Shown in pieces: positions 1 to 8,847 of a stretch of DNA of 64,000 bases. Made by a program: the position numbers and the translations under genes. The notes below the pieces were generated by a model, which saw only the letters and a list, made by a program, of their open reading frames with translations, did no database searches and was not told the DNA's origin. The stretch comes from Archangium lansingense (GTDB lineage Bacteria; Myxococcota; Myxococcia; Myxococcales; Myxococcaceae). The first letter of the stretch is position 1; every line of letters begins with the position of its first letter. The DNA lies in assembly GCF_026626635.1 (NCBI RefSeq), contig NZ_JAPNKA010000001.1, forward strand, positions 11,206,501-11,270,500. Reading direction: 5' to 3'.

Positions 1-230
1 GGCTGGCGAGGGTGGCGCCGCTTGAGCAGCCCCAACATCAACGGCTGGTCCTCGTCCGGCCGGCGAGCGTCCACCACCACCAGCGCCGGCTCATCCTCGT
101 CGATGGACTCCAAGGCCTCGTCCGCATCCGCCATGGCCACGACGGACAGGCCCGGCTCCGACTCCGACAGGAGACGCGAGAGCAGCTCTCGGGAGGGACG
201 ATGCGGGCTGAGGATGACGATGCGGCGCAT
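1..230 (-). CDS. Response-regulator receiver-like protein, C-terminus beyond window
   Basis: Reads from an ATG at 228-230 off the left edge of the window; about 76 residues are visible. The start MRRIVILSP is followed by an amphipathic helix and then the hydrophobic strand LVVVDARRPDED, which matches the phospho-acceptor strand of CheY-like receiver domains with Asp in place. The usual acidic pair after the first strand (DD or DE) is replaced by Ser-Pro-His, so Mg2+ binding and phosphorylation may be impaired. What follows the receiver cannot be seen. Identification rests on fold pattern only. Confidence 0.55.
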   Translation of the reverse strand, partial: MRRIVILSPHRPSRELLSRLLSESEPGLSVVAMADADEALESIDEDEPALVVVDARRPDEDQPLMLGLLKRRHPRQ

Positions 231-560
231 GGGGATGGAGCAAGGGTAGGCGCTTCGCGCGAGGCCCGCCATGCGCTCATGGCCCGGCAACTCCATGCGC
301 CGGTGGGGGAAGGACCAGGCCCTCGCCACGCCGCCCGCACCCCACTTCAGCCGGTGGGGCGCACGTGAAATACAGGAAGGCCCCGAGAGGCTGGGGGGAA
401 TGTCCGGTTTCGAGAGTTGTTCTGACATCCAACCTGTGAAGCCCCTGTAAGTTTCCCCCCTCACCATCCTGCGGACCGAGGGAGAACCAACCTTGAAAGT
501 CACACTCTGGCGTTGGTCCGGAGATCAGGTTACTCCCGGCCATTCCCCTCCCCTGACCTG
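231..560. other. Intergenic region between divergent genes
   Basis: No convincing gene. It must hold the promoters of the leftward receiver gene and the rightward helicase gene. A TTGAAA hexamer at 492-497 is a possible -35 element for the helicase, but no good -10 is obvious at the expected distance. Confidence 0.3.
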
Positions 561-1946
561 ATGGCCACCGAGCTCCACTTCGACTGCGGCACCCTGGTGG
601 CCCCCACGCTGCCGGACGACGACCCCCTGCGTGCCGTCTTCCAGCGGGACACGCGCACCGGGGTGTACCGGGCGGCGGCGCGGCGCTACCGGGAGGTGGT
701 GCTGAGGCTGCGCGAGCTGGGCGAGCCCTACGAGGACCGGGCGAAGCGCTTCGAGCCGCTGGAGGTGGAGCTGGCCACGCCCATCGAGCCCTTCCCGCAC
801 CAGAAGGCGGCGCTGGAGGCTTGGAACAGCGCGGGTGGCCGGGGGCTGGTGGAGCTGCCGACGGGCGCGGGCAAGACGCTGCTGGCAGTGCTGGCCATCG
901 CCCGAGTGAAGCGACCGACCCTGGTGGTCGTCCCCACGTTGGACCTGATGACTCAGTGGCAAGGCGTGCTGTCCAAGCACCTGGGCATGCCGGTGGGGAT
1001 GCTGGGGGGCGGGGTGAGTGACCGGCAGCCGCTGACGGTGACGACGTACGACTCGGCGGCGATGCAGACGGAGTTCCACGGCAACCGCTTCGGCTTCCTC
1101 ATCTGCGACGAGTGCCACCACCTGCCAGCGCCCAGCTACCGCTTCATCGCCGAGGGCTCGCTGGCGCCGTACCGCCTGGGCCTCACCGCCACGCTGGAGC
1201 GCACCGACGGTGGCGAGCGCGTATGCGAGGAGCTGCTGGGGCCCCTGGTGCACCGCACGGACATCCGCGAGCTGCAAGGGCGCTACCTGGCCCCCTATGA
1301 GGTGCGCCGCGTGGAGGTGCCGCTCACGCCCGAGGAGCAGGCCCAGCATGATGAAGCACGCGGGCGCTACCTCGCCTTCATCCGCCAGCGGGGCATCCGC
1401 TTCGATGTGCCGGAGGGCTGGGCGCGCTTCCTCGCGGAGAGTCAGCGCACGGAGGAGGGGCGCGCGGCGTACCGGGGCTACCGGGAGCAGCGGCGCATCG
1501 CCCTCACCTCGAGCGCCAAGCAGGACGTGCTGTGGCGGATTCTGCTGGAGCACCGCGAGGACCGGGTCATCGTCTTCACCGACGACAACGAGACGGTGTA
1601 CACGCTGGCGCGACGGCTGCTCCTGCCGGCGCTCACGCACCACACGCCCATGCCCGAGCGCAAGGCACTGCTGGCCGCCTTCGCCAGCGGAGAGCTGCCG
1701 GTGCTGCTCACCTCGCGGGTGCTCAATGAGGGAGTGGACGTGCCGGAGGCGCGGGTGGGCGTGGTGCTCAGCGGCAGTGGCAGCGTGCGCGAGCACGTAC
1801 AGCGGTTGGGAAGAATTCTCCGTCAGCGCCCGGGCAAGCGCGCGCTGCTGTACGAGGTGTGCTCGGCGCAGACGGCCGAGGCCTCCATCAGCGAGCGGCG
1901 GCGCCAGCACCGGGCCTATCAGGAAGAGGAAGGTGAGGCGTGCTGA
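561..1946 (+). CDS. XPB/RAD25-type DEAD/DEAH-box DNA helicase
   Basis: A superfamily 2 helicase of about 461 residues. Walker A PTGAGKT lies at residues 100-106, motif II is DECH (ICDECHHLP), motif III follows at LGLTAT, and the C-terminal RecA lobe has EGVDVPEA and the arginine-finger motif QRLGRILRQRPGK. This arrangement and length fit the compact XPB family found in archaea and some bacteria, which opens DNA at lesions or in repair bubbles. I place the start at ATG 561 rather than an earlier GTG because the conserved N-terminus begins at MATELHFDCG. The gene overlaps the next one by 7 bp, so the two are translationally coupled; the neighbour is the known XPB partner family. Confidence 0.85.
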   Translation: MATELHFDCGTLVAPTLPDDDPLRAVFQRDTRTGVYRAAARRYREVVLRLRELGEPYEDRAKRFEPLEVELATPIEPFPHQKAALEAWNSAGGRGLVELPTGAGKTLLAVLAIARVKRPTLVVVPTLDLMTQWQGVLSKHLGMPVGMLGGGVSDRQPLTVTTYDSAAMQTEFHGNRFGFLICDECHHLPAPSYRFIAEGSLAPYRLGLTATLERTDGGERVCEELLGPLVHRTDIRELQGRYLAPYEVRRVEVPLTPEEQAQHDEARGRYLAFIRQRGIRFDVPEGWARFLAESQRTEEGRAAYRGYREQRRIALTSSAKQDVLWRILLEHREDRVIVFTDDNETVYTLARRLLLPALTHHTPMPERKALLAAFASGELPVLLTSRVLNEGVDVPEARVGVVLSGSGSVREHVQRLGRILRQRPGKRALLYEVCSAQTAEASISERRRQHRAYQEEEGEAC

Positions 1947-3124
1947 CGCGTGAGCTGCTCCTCTTCCGCGTGCGCGACGGGAAGCTGCGCCCCACCTTCG
2001 TGAAGAGGGAGGACGCGGGACTGCGCGCCCTGGCCACGGAGCTCATCGCCGAGGTGGAGGCGGGGCTCGGGCGCTCGCGCGACGAAGTGGAGGAGACGCT
2101 CGCCCTGCGGGCCGGCGCGCACACACGGCCCAAGGTGGCGCGGGGGCTGGTGAAGCTGCTGGTGGACCGGATGCTCTTCGACGAGCCCGCGGAGGGCATC
2201 TCCGAGGCACGCGCCACGACCTTCCGCGAGGCGGCCCGGGTGCTGCGCTCGCTGCCCGCGGACGCGACGGTGGAGACCTACGAGTTACGGCTGGCGGAGG
2301 CCTTCCCGCGCCCGCTGCCCGAGCTGCGCGAGGCCCTGTACGCCGACCTCCCAGGTCATCGGCGGCTGAACGGCTGGGAGGCGCTGACGGCCTCGGAGTT
2401 GTTGGATCGCTACAACCTGGCGCTGGCACAGGGTCCCCTCTTCGACGCGCGACGGCTGACGCTGCGAGCGCGGGCGCCGGAGCTGCTGCGGGTGCGCAAG
2501 GTGCTGCGCTGGTTGAAGTTCTGCCGGCTGGTGGCCGAGGTGCGGCGTGAGGGCGAGGACTGGGTGCTAGAAGTGGAAGGCCCGGGGGCCATGCTGGCGC
2601 TGCAGAAGAAGTACGGGCTGCAGCTGGCGAACTTCCTATCGGTGGTGCCGGTGCTGGAGCGCTGGGAGCTCACGGCGGCCCTGGAGAGCCCGCGGCGCCG
2701 GGTGACGCTGGTGCTGAGCGAGAAAGATCCACTGGTGTCACCGCATGGGACGGCGCTGGGCCACATCCCGCCCGAGGTGGCCACACTGGCAGAGGATTTC
2801 GAGGACGCGGACTGGGAACTGGACCTGCTTCCACTGCCCCGCCACACGGGCGCTGCCGGGTTGTGTGTTCCGGATCTCACTTTCCGTCACAGAGAGACAG
2901 GGCGTGAAGTGGCCCTGGAGTTGTTCCACGCATGGCATGCGGGCCCTCTGTCGAGGAGAATGGAGGAGCTGCGATCGCGGCCGGACGGGGGGCTGCTGCT
3001 GGGGGTGGATCGGGCGCTGGCGAAGGATGCCCAGGCACGCGCGTTGTTGGAGGCACACCCACAGGTGGTGCTCTTCCATGGATTCCCATCGGCGAAGCGG
3101 CTGCGCGCGAGGCTCTCACCGTGA
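1940..3124 (+). CDS. Bax1-like DUF790 nuclease (XPB partner)
   Basis: About 394 residues, starting at GTG 1940 inside the helicase stop region. It opens MLTRELLLFRVRDGKLRP, which is characteristic of DUF790. In archaea the family is called Bax1, a structure-specific endonuclease that binds XPB helicase and cuts the bubble that XPB opens. The C-terminal third contains VPDLTFRHRETGREVALELF, consistent with a PD-(D/E)xK-like nuclease core (Asp in VPDLTF, Glu in ALELF). The short overlap with the XPB gene is strong context for a two-component repair complex. Function in bacteria is inferred from the archaeal pair. Confidence 0.8.
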   Translation: MLTRELLLFRVRDGKLRPTFVKREDAGLRALATELIAEVEAGLGRSRDEVEETLALRAGAHTRPKVARGLVKLLVDRMLFDEPAEGISEARATTFREAARVLRSLPADATVETYELRLAEAFPRPLPELREALYADLPGHRRLNGWEALTASELLDRYNLALAQGPLFDARRLTLRARAPELLRVRKVLRWLKFCRLVAEVRREGEDWVLEVEGPGAMLALQKKYGLQLANFLSVVPVLERWELTAALESPRRRVTLVLSEKDPLVSPHGTALGHIPPEVATLAEDFEDADWELDLLPLPRHTGAAGLCVPDLTFRHRETGREVALELFHAWHAGPLSRRMEELRSRPDGGLLLGVDRALAKDAQARALLEAHPQVVLFHGFPSAKRLRARLSP

Positions 3125-3138
3125 GACAGGCACCCTCC

Positions 3139-3510
3139 CTACCCGTTCTTCTGACCCAGATGCGCAGCCACGAGGCTCAGCACCCGGAGCGAGTTGCGGT
3201 CCAACCCGCGGGCGCGCCGCAGCAGGCGGCGCAGCTCCGCGGGCTCACTGGCCTCGGGGGAGGGAGGCGGAGGCGTCCAAGGAATGGGACTCTCGGTGGT
3301 GAGGCCCAGGGCCTCGTCCGCGGACAGGGCGAGCACGGCGCACAGCTTGCGGAAGGTGGGAACGCTCGGAAGCATGTTTCCTCGCTCCAGCCGCCCGTAC
3401 ACCTCCGTGGCGATGCCTATCCGCTCCGCCACGTCTTCCTGTGTGAGGTTGAGGCGCTGCCGGGCTGCGCGCGCGCTCTCTCCCAACCTGGTTGCGAGCT
3501 TTTTTGCCAT
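3139..3510 (-). CDS. XRE-family (Cro/cI-type) transcriptional regulator
   Basis: About 123 residues. The N-terminal 65 residues form a helix-turn-helix of the XRE type: LTQEDVAERIGIATEVYGRLERG then LPSVPTFRKLCAVL. The C-terminal part is a Pro-rich linker and a short helical tail (ELRRLLRRARGL). I use ATG 3510 as the start; an in-frame TTG at 3543 would add 11 residues but has no better ribosome site. It is divergent from the pseudo-receiver gene at 3636 and shares a 125-bp promoter region with it. The target is unknown; autoregulation or control of the neighbour is plausible. Confidence 0.8.
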   Translation of the reverse strand: MAKKLATRLGESARAARQRLNLTQEDVAERIGIATEVYGRLERGNMLPSVPTFRKLCAVLALSADEALGLTTESPIPWTPPPPSPEASEPAELRRLLRRARGLDRNSLRVLSLVAAHLGQKNG

Positions 3511-3635
3511 TGTCCCGGGACCCGAGTGGTTCACCGGTGGCAATATGACTCGGGAGGTTGGTTTCCCAGGACGACTGGGGTAGTATCTCCGTCCGAGGAC
3601 CCGTCACGTTACATACCGGGTCCTGGAGGTCTCGG

Positions 3636-4004
3636 ATGACCGTAGACGCCCTGCCCTCCTACCTCTTCGTCGACGAGGATCCGCTGCAGCTCTCCGCGCT
3701 GCGCAGGCTCCTGCGGGACGTGCCCGGCACCAAGCGCGTGGCGACCAGCGGTGAAGAGGCCCTGCTGATGGCGGAGCAGGAACCGCCCTCGGTCGTCATC
3801 GCCGCCTACATTCTACCGGGCATGGACGGGCTGTCCCTGCTGGCGGCCCTGAGGGCCCGTTGCCCGCACGTATTGTGCGGCCTGCATACCACCCAGCTGC
3901 CGGCGCGGGACATCATCCCGCCCCATGTCACCGTGCTGCTCAAGCCCTGCCCGCCGGAGCGGCTGCGCGCCTTCCTGATGTCGGGCGCGGCCGCTCCGAA
4001 GTGA
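3636..4004 (+). CDS. Stand-alone receiver domain lacking the phospho-acceptor Asp
   Basis: About 122 residues, a single CheY-like receiver. The acidic pocket (FVDEDP) and the conserved Lys (VLLKPCPPERL) are present. The strand that should carry the phosphorylated Asp reads VVIAAYILPGMDG, with Ala where Asp is expected four residues before the Pro. This makes it an atypical (pseudo) receiver that probably works by protein-protein contact or ligand binding rather than phosphotransfer. The start ATG 3636 has a TGGAGG ribosome site 7-12 bp upstream. It is divergent from an XRE regulator; no kinase is adjacent. Confidence 0.75.
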   Translation: MTVDALPSYLFVDEDPLQLSALRRLLRDVPGTKRVATSGEEALLMAEQEPPSVVIAAYILPGMDGLSLLAALRARCPHVLCGLHTTQLPARDIIPPHVTVLLKPCPPERLRAFLMSGAAAPK

Positions 4005-4019
4005 GCGCGGGCGGACGCC

Positions 4020-4238
4020 TCACGAGCCCTTCGACGCCTCCTCCATCTTCTTGCGCAGGCTCAGGGGACGCATGTCCGTCCACACCTCCTTGATGTACTC
4101 GAGGCACTCGGCCTTGGTGCCCGACTTGCCGGCATCCTTCCAGCCAAGGGCGTTCTCACGATCGGCCGGCCAGATGGAGTACTGCTCCTCGTGGTTGACC
4201 ACGACCTTGTACTTCTGCGTGTCCTCGGTATCGCTCAT
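4020..4238 (-). CDS. MbtH-like protein
   Basis: 72 residues. The core matches the MbtH family closely: NHEEQYSIWPADR, then GW, KAECLEYIKEVWTDMRPLSLR. The two Trp residues that form the groove holding the adenylation-domain Ala are present. MbtH proteins are small chaperones that bind and activate adenylation domains of nonribosomal peptide synthetases. No synthetase lies in this window, so this is an orphan copy; it may serve clusters elsewhere. Convergent with the receiver gene, 15 bp apart. Confidence 0.9.
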   Translation of the reverse strand: MSDTEDTQKYKVVVNHEEQYSIWPADRENALGWKDAGKSGTKAECLEYIKEVWTDMRPLSLRKKMEEASKGS

Positions 4239-4418
4239 GCCGCCTATTTCACCCCGCCGGCCCGGGGGGGGTCAATGTGGGTCTGAGCGGTGGGGAGAGG
4301 AGACACCCTGCCAACCTCGCAGGTTGACCTGGAGGCGCGGAGGGCGGCAAAAACTCAGGACCTGGCGGGTTGGAATCGACCGGAGAACCGAACTCCACCT
4401 GGCAGGTCTGGCTCCAGC

Positions 4419-7400
4419 TCACCGTGAGCCGCGTACGAGCGCACGCGCGTACTCCAGCGCCACCCGGGTGAAGCGCGCCCCGGAGAGCCCACTCACGTAC
4501 TGGCGCACCATGGCCCGCGTTGCTCCCACGTAGAAGAGAGCGCGCCGCGTGCGCTCCAGTTCGCGCTCCGTGCGCCCCGGCCGCCCCTCCATCCACGCCA
4601 TGTCGTCCAGCGCGTCCACGCCGCAGAAGAACACCACCGGGCTCTCGTGCCCCTTGCACGAGAAGGCCGTCGTCACCCGGAGATAGTCCACCCGCCCCAC
4701 GCTGAAGCCCGCCACGTCCTGCCCATTCCGCCCTCCGAAGGCCACCGCCTTCAGGCCCTCGCGCTCCAGCGCCTCGGCCAGCCTCGCCGGCCGCACCGGC
4801 GCCACCACCAACATGTCCGAGAGCTGCACCCCCTCCTCCTTCTGCAACCGCTTCACCTCGCGCACCAGCCACGCCTCCTCCGCCTGCGCCGAGTCGAAGG
4901 CCCTCACCACCGGCACCACGCCCTCCCGCTCGGTGCACTGCAGCCGATACAGCCCATCCACCCCCGCCACCGGCTCCTCCAACAAGCCCTGCTCGCGCAG
5001 CTCGTGGGCCCGCATGAACTCGCGCATGCCAGGGTTGGCCACCCGGTGCAGCCCGAGGGGATCCAACACCACGTTGAAGGCCAGCTCGGACACCTGGCGC
5101 GTGGAGCGGAACGCCTCGCGCAGCACGCGCACGCGGCCGGTGAAGTCGAGCCCGTCCGGCAGCTCCTTGCGCAAAGCCTCCACGGCGCTGTTGCCGTACA
5201 CGTTCTGCGAGTCGTCCGCGAAGAGCAGGAACGCCTTGAGCGGGGGCCCCTCGCCACGCGAGAGCGGACGGGCCAGCGCGTACAGATGCGCGAGCTCTGG
5301 AGCGCTCAGGTCCTGCGCCTCGTCCACGAAGACGGCGTCGAAGCTCTCTGGCGCGAAGGAGCCCGTGCCCGTGATGTGCATGAGCGTCACCCGCTGTGTC
5401 AGCAGCGGCGCCCGCTTCCCGAGCCGCTGCCGCAGGGACGCCACGATCAGCCGCGAGAGCAGCGGCGTCAGCGCCTTGTTGAAGAAGGACACCAGCACCC
5501 GCGAGTCCGGATGCTCGGAGAGGTAGCGCGCCACCCATTGCGCCAGCACATACGTCTTCCCGCTGCCGGCCACTCCGCGCACCAGGTGGTGCCCCTCGTC
5601 GAAGCGGCGCTCGAAGAGGGCCACCTGCTCCTGAGTAAAGAGCGGCCCCATGCCGCGCAGGGAGTCGATCTCCTGCCCCAGGGCCTCGGGCCGCCGTGCC
5701 ACCTGCGCGCGCACGCCCGGCATCACCAGCAGCGGCTGCAGCGAGAAGCGAGGCTCCAGGCTGGGGGCCACGGGCGTCAGCAGCTCCAAGAGCTGCGAGG
5801 GAATGGCCGCCTCCGACTCGGCGCGCGAGGAGAGGACGAAGAGGTACTCGCGGGCACGGCTGGCGGCCACGTTGAGCATGGGGGTGAGCTCGCTCGGGGC
5901 GAAGGGACGCCCGGCTGCCACGGTGTCCACCACGACGACGTCGTACTCGGTGCCCTGCTGCCGGTGGATGGTGGAGGCCTGGAAACGCGACTCGCTCCAC
6001 CCCTTCTCTTGCGCCAGGGCGCGCAACAGCGCCGCCTGCGCCCGGTACGGCGTCACCGCCAGCACCTTGAGCCCCGCCTTCAGCGCGGGCGCGGCCAAGG
6101 CCACCACCATTTCCGCGGAGAAGGGCCGCCGGTAGCCACGGCCCGACTCGCCTCGCTCATGGCAGACGCGGCGCGCGTCCCGGGTGGCTTCGTCCAACAC
6201 CACCCAGCAAGCACGCGCCGCCGGGAACATATCCACTGTCTTCGGCTGCCGGGTGCGCGGGCCCTCGCCGTCCGCCAGCATCCCCGCGTAGCTGAAGCGG
6301 CTCACCACCGAGCCGATTTGAGGGTGCATGCGGTGCTGCGTCCGCAACAGCAGCACGTGCGAGGACTCCACCGCGGCCTTCGCGTCCTCCAGGTGCGACA
6401 GCGGCGAGCTGCGCATCCACGTCTGCACCGGCCGCTCCACGCCCTCCAGCGCGCGGCTCACCGGGCCAATCTGCTTCGGGTCTCCACCCAGCAGCACCTT
6501 GCGCGCCAGCGGCGCCAACAGCCCCACCGCGGCGCGAGACACCATGCCCGCCTCGTCCACCACCAACCGGTCGAAACGCTCGGCACCCTCCAGCTCGGAC
6601 ACGAGCCGCAGCGCCCGGTGCACGGTGAGCACCATGAGGGTGGCGTGCCCCTCCCGAGCGACGAAGAGCGTCTCGTCCGTGACGCCATCGCGCACCTTGC
6701 GCAGCTCCGCCTTCACGGTGGCCAACCGCGAGGGAGACGCCCCCTCGAGGTACTCGCGGCGCACGCGCTCCTCCATGTACTCGATGCGCGCGGCCTGCTT
6801 CTGGTAGCGCGCGTCCTGGAGGACAGCGGGAAAGGCGTTGGTCAGCTCAGGGCCTACGCCGATGCCCCCGCGGAAGATGCGGCACGTGGTGTCCGGCGCA
6901 TGGAGGGCCCCGGCCTTGGACAGCATGCGGGCCACGCGCAGCGCGAGCGTGTCGGCCGCGCGGTTGGTCGGCGCCACCGCGAGGATGCGCTCCTTGGGGT
7001 TGCGCTGAATGGCCTGTGCGAGCAGCCTCGCCACCGTCTCCGTCTTGCCCGTGCCCGGAGGCCCCCAGAGGAGCGCCCAGGGCTTCTCCCAGAGCTCCTC
7101 CGGGCCTGGCGAGGGGCCCGCGCCATCGTCGGAGATGAGGCCTCGGACCCGGTCCAGCGCCTCGCGAACCCGGGGCCCGCGCGAGTCATAGGCCCGCGAG
7201 GCCGAGAGGAGCGCCTCGGAGAAGTCATAGGGCTGGAAGGCCCACCGCTCCGCGGAGACCACCTCGGGAGGGATGTGGCTCAGCGAGCGCGTGGAGAGGA
7301 AGACCCGCCCATTCGTGGGGTCCACGTGGACGATCTCCCCCACGAACTTGCGCTCGTCCGGGAGGAAGCCGATGAGCTGCCCCCCACCCCAGCTCGGATC

Positions 7401-7637
7401 CGCCGCGGGCTGCGGGGTGAGGCCGAGCATCGACTCGTCCTCCAGCCGCACGTCCTCGGCTCCTTTGAGCATCACCCACCGGTACAGGGAGCGCTCACTC
7501 TCCAACGCCGATAGCAGGTCCTCCGGCAACACCGAGCGCACGATGAGATCGGCGGGCTCGGCGGTGGGAGCCGGGGACTGGGGAGCCTGGGGAGCAGGCT
7601 TCCGGGCATGACGTGCCTGGGCGGACTCGTTCGTCAT
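4419..7637 (-). CDS. Tandem superfamily 1 helicase: Upf1/Dna2-like plus UvrD-like motors
   Basis: 1072 residues with two complete SF1 NTPase units. The first (about 150-620) has Walker A GPPGTGKTE near 190, a VVDEA Walker B, GGDPKQIGP (motif III), an RTQHRM motif IV-like segment and AASRAR motif VI, the signature of AAA_11/AAA_12 (Upf1, Dna2, IGHMBP2) helicases. The second (about 660-1072) has Walker A GVAGSGKT near 687, VDEAQD near 770 and a C-terminal GATRA motif, typical of UvrD/Rep/PcrA-like helicases. A disordered Pro/Ala-rich leader of about 30 residues precedes them. No nuclease motif is obvious. The start is ATG 7637. The substrate is unknown; DNA repair or replication-conflict processing is a guess. 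Confidence 0.8.
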   Translation of the reverse strand: MTNESAQARHARKPAPQAPQSPAPTAEPADLIVRSVLPEDLLSALESERSLYRWVMLKGAEDVRLEDESMLGLTPQPAADPSWGGGQLIGFLPDERKFVGEIVHVDPTNGRVFLSTRSLSHIPPEVVSAERWAFQPYDFSEALLSASRAYDSRGPRVREALDRVRGLISDDGAGPSPGPEELWEKPWALLWGPPGTGKTETVARLLAQAIQRNPKERILAVAPTNRAADTLALRVARMLSKAGALHAPDTTCRIFRGGIGVGPELTNAFPAVLQDARYQKQAARIEYMEERVRREYLEGASPSRLATVKAELRKVRDGVTDETLFVAREGHATLMVLTVHRALRLVSELEGAERFDRLVVDEAGMVSRAAVGLLAPLARKVLLGGDPKQIGPVSRALEGVERPVQTWMRSSPLSHLEDAKAAVESSHVLLLRTQHRMHPQIGSVVSRFSYAGMLADGEGPRTRQPKTVDMFPAARACWVVLDEATRDARRVCHERGESGRGYRRPFSAEMVVALAAPALKAGLKVLAVTPYRAQAALLRALAQEKGWSESRFQASTIHRQQGTEYDVVVVDTVAAGRPFAPSELTPMLNVAASRAREYLFVLSSRAESEAAIPSQLLELLTPVAPSLEPRFSLQPLLVMPGVRAQVARRPEALGQEIDSLRGMGPLFTQEQVALFERRFDEGHHLVRGVAGSGKTYVLAQWVARYLSEHPDSRVLVSFFNKALTPLLSRLIVASLRQRLGKRAPLLTQRVTLMHITGTGSFAPESFDAVFVDEAQDLSAPELAHLYALARPLSRGEGPPLKAFLLFADDSQNVYGNSAVEALRKELPDGLDFTGRVRVLREAFRSTRQVSELAFNVVLDPLGLHRVANPGMREFMRAHELREQGLLEEPVAGVDGLYRLQCTEREGVVPVVRAFDSAQAEEAWLVREVKRLQKEEGVQLSDMLVVAPVRPARLAEALEREGLKAVAFGGRNGQDVAGFSVGRVDYLRVTTAFSCKGHESPVVFFCGVDALDDMAWMEGRPGRTERELERTRRALFYVGATRAMVRQYVSGLSGARFTRVALEYARALVRGSR

Positions 7638-7753
7638 TCGGAAGGCCGGAGCGGTGGCCCCATGCTGCCCTGAGGACGCGCGAAGGAAAAGCGCACGTGA
7701 AACGCCGATACGGCTCAGGAGTCCAGTAATGTGGACGGTCAGCGCCCCCCACC

Positions 7754-8578
7754 ATGAAGCTCTACGCCCTCAGTGATCTCCACCTGCGCTACGAGCACAA
7801 CCGCAAGGCGCTCGAGTCGCTCGCCCCCCACCCGGAAGACTGGCTCATCGTCGCCGGAGACGTGGGCGAGACGCTGGAGCACATGGACTTCGCGTGGCGC
7901 ACGCTGACGGCGCGCTTCCAGAAGGTGGTCTGGGTGCCCGGCAACCACGAGCTGTGGACGCTGACGCGCGAGCAGCCCGCCCTGAAAGGCGAGGCCCGCT
8001 ACCAGCAGCTCGTGGAGCAGTGCCGCTCGTACGGCGTGCTCACGCCCGAGGACCCCTACCCTCGCTGGCCGGGCGAGGGACCGCACCGGGTGCTGGTGCC
8101 GATGTTCCTGCTCTACGACTACTCGTTCCGCCCGGACTACGTGGCCGAGAAGGACGCCATCGCCTGGGCGATGGAGCACCACATCCTGTGCACCGACGAG
8201 GCGGTGCTGCACCCGGACCCCTATCCGAGCCGGTCCGCGTGGTGCGCGGCGCGCGTGGAGCAGACGCTCGCCCGGCTGGAGAGCCTGCCGCCGGACTGCT
8301 CCACCATCCTCATCAACCACTTCCCGCTGCGCTACGAGCACGTGCGCCTGCCGCGCATCCCCCGCTTCTCCATCTGGTGCGGCACGAAGAAGACGGAGGA
8401 CTGGCACCTGCGCTTCCGGGCCGAGGTCGTCGTCAGCGGCCACCTGCACATGCCCGCCACGCTGTGGCGCGACGGGGTGCGCTTCGAGGAGGCCTCGCTC
8501 GGCTATCCCCAGCAGTGGACCTGGCGCGGCGACATCTCGCGGTGCCTGCGGGAGGTATTACCCGGCCGCACGAGCTAA
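7754..8578 (+). CDS. Metallophosphoesterase
   Basis: 274 residues with all calcineurin-like signature blocks in order: SDLHLRY (residues 7-13), VAGDVGE, VPGNHELW, INHFPL and SGHLHMP. These bind the two catalytic metals. Such enzymes hydrolyse phosphomono- or diesters, and the substrate cannot be told from the sequence. No signal peptide, so cytoplasmic. It is convergent with the giant kinase gene; the repeat that bounds the toxin cassette begins almost directly after its stop. Confidence 0.88.
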   Translation: MKLYALSDLHLRYEHNRKALESLAPHPEDWLIVAGDVGETLEHMDFAWRTLTARFQKVVWVPGNHELWTLTREQPALKGEARYQQLVEQCRSYGVLTPEDPYPRWPGEGPHRVLVPMFLLYDYSFRPDYVAEKDAIAWAMEHHILCTDEAVLHPDPYPSRSAWCAARVEQTLARLESLPPDCSTILINHFPLRYEHVRLPRIPRFSIWCGTKKTEDWHLRFRAEVVVSGHLHMPATLWRDGVRFEEASLGYPQQWTWRGDISRCLREVLPGRTS

Positions 8579-8671
8579 TTATCCCCCTCGGAGAAGTCAG
8601 TTAAGGGTGAGCCCCGCCTGGCGGAAGAAGCCTCGCAGGGCTGCCTCAACCCATTATCCCGAGGGGATTGG
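8577..8671. repeat. Palindromic dispersed repeat, left (complete) copy
   Basis: An element of about 95 bp. Its ends are inverted repeats: ATCCCCCTCGG at 8581-8591 and CCGAGGGGAT near 8659-8668. Inside are GGGTGAGCCC and a GGCGGAAGAAGCCTCGCAGGG core. Positions 8581-8641 match 11393-11333 on the opposite strand at about 54 of 61 bases. It starts right at the stop of the metallophosphoesterase. It looks like a REP/MITE-type intergenic element. Confidence 0.7.
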
Positions 8672-8847
8672 TCGCGAGGGGCATGCGCTCGCCTTCTGCA
8701 CCAGGGGGTTCATCGAGCTGCCCCAGGTGACCCGTGCGGTTGGGTCACGGTTCCTACGCCGCGAGGCGCATTCTGCCCGCGCTGTCCAGACTGTCCGGAT
8801 TTGTCAGGGCCGCCCACTAGCATGGGAGTCACCCATCGGAGGCGCTG

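Noticed and set aside
525..1910. Long leftward open frame antisense to the XPB helicase
   Set aside because: Composition is Arg/His/Leu-rich antisense of a GC-biased gene; the plus strand carries a clear helicase.
4647..7514. 955-codon rightward open frame antisense to the dual helicase
   Set aside because: No domain pattern, His/Arg/Leu-rich composition; it is the mirror of a real coding frame.
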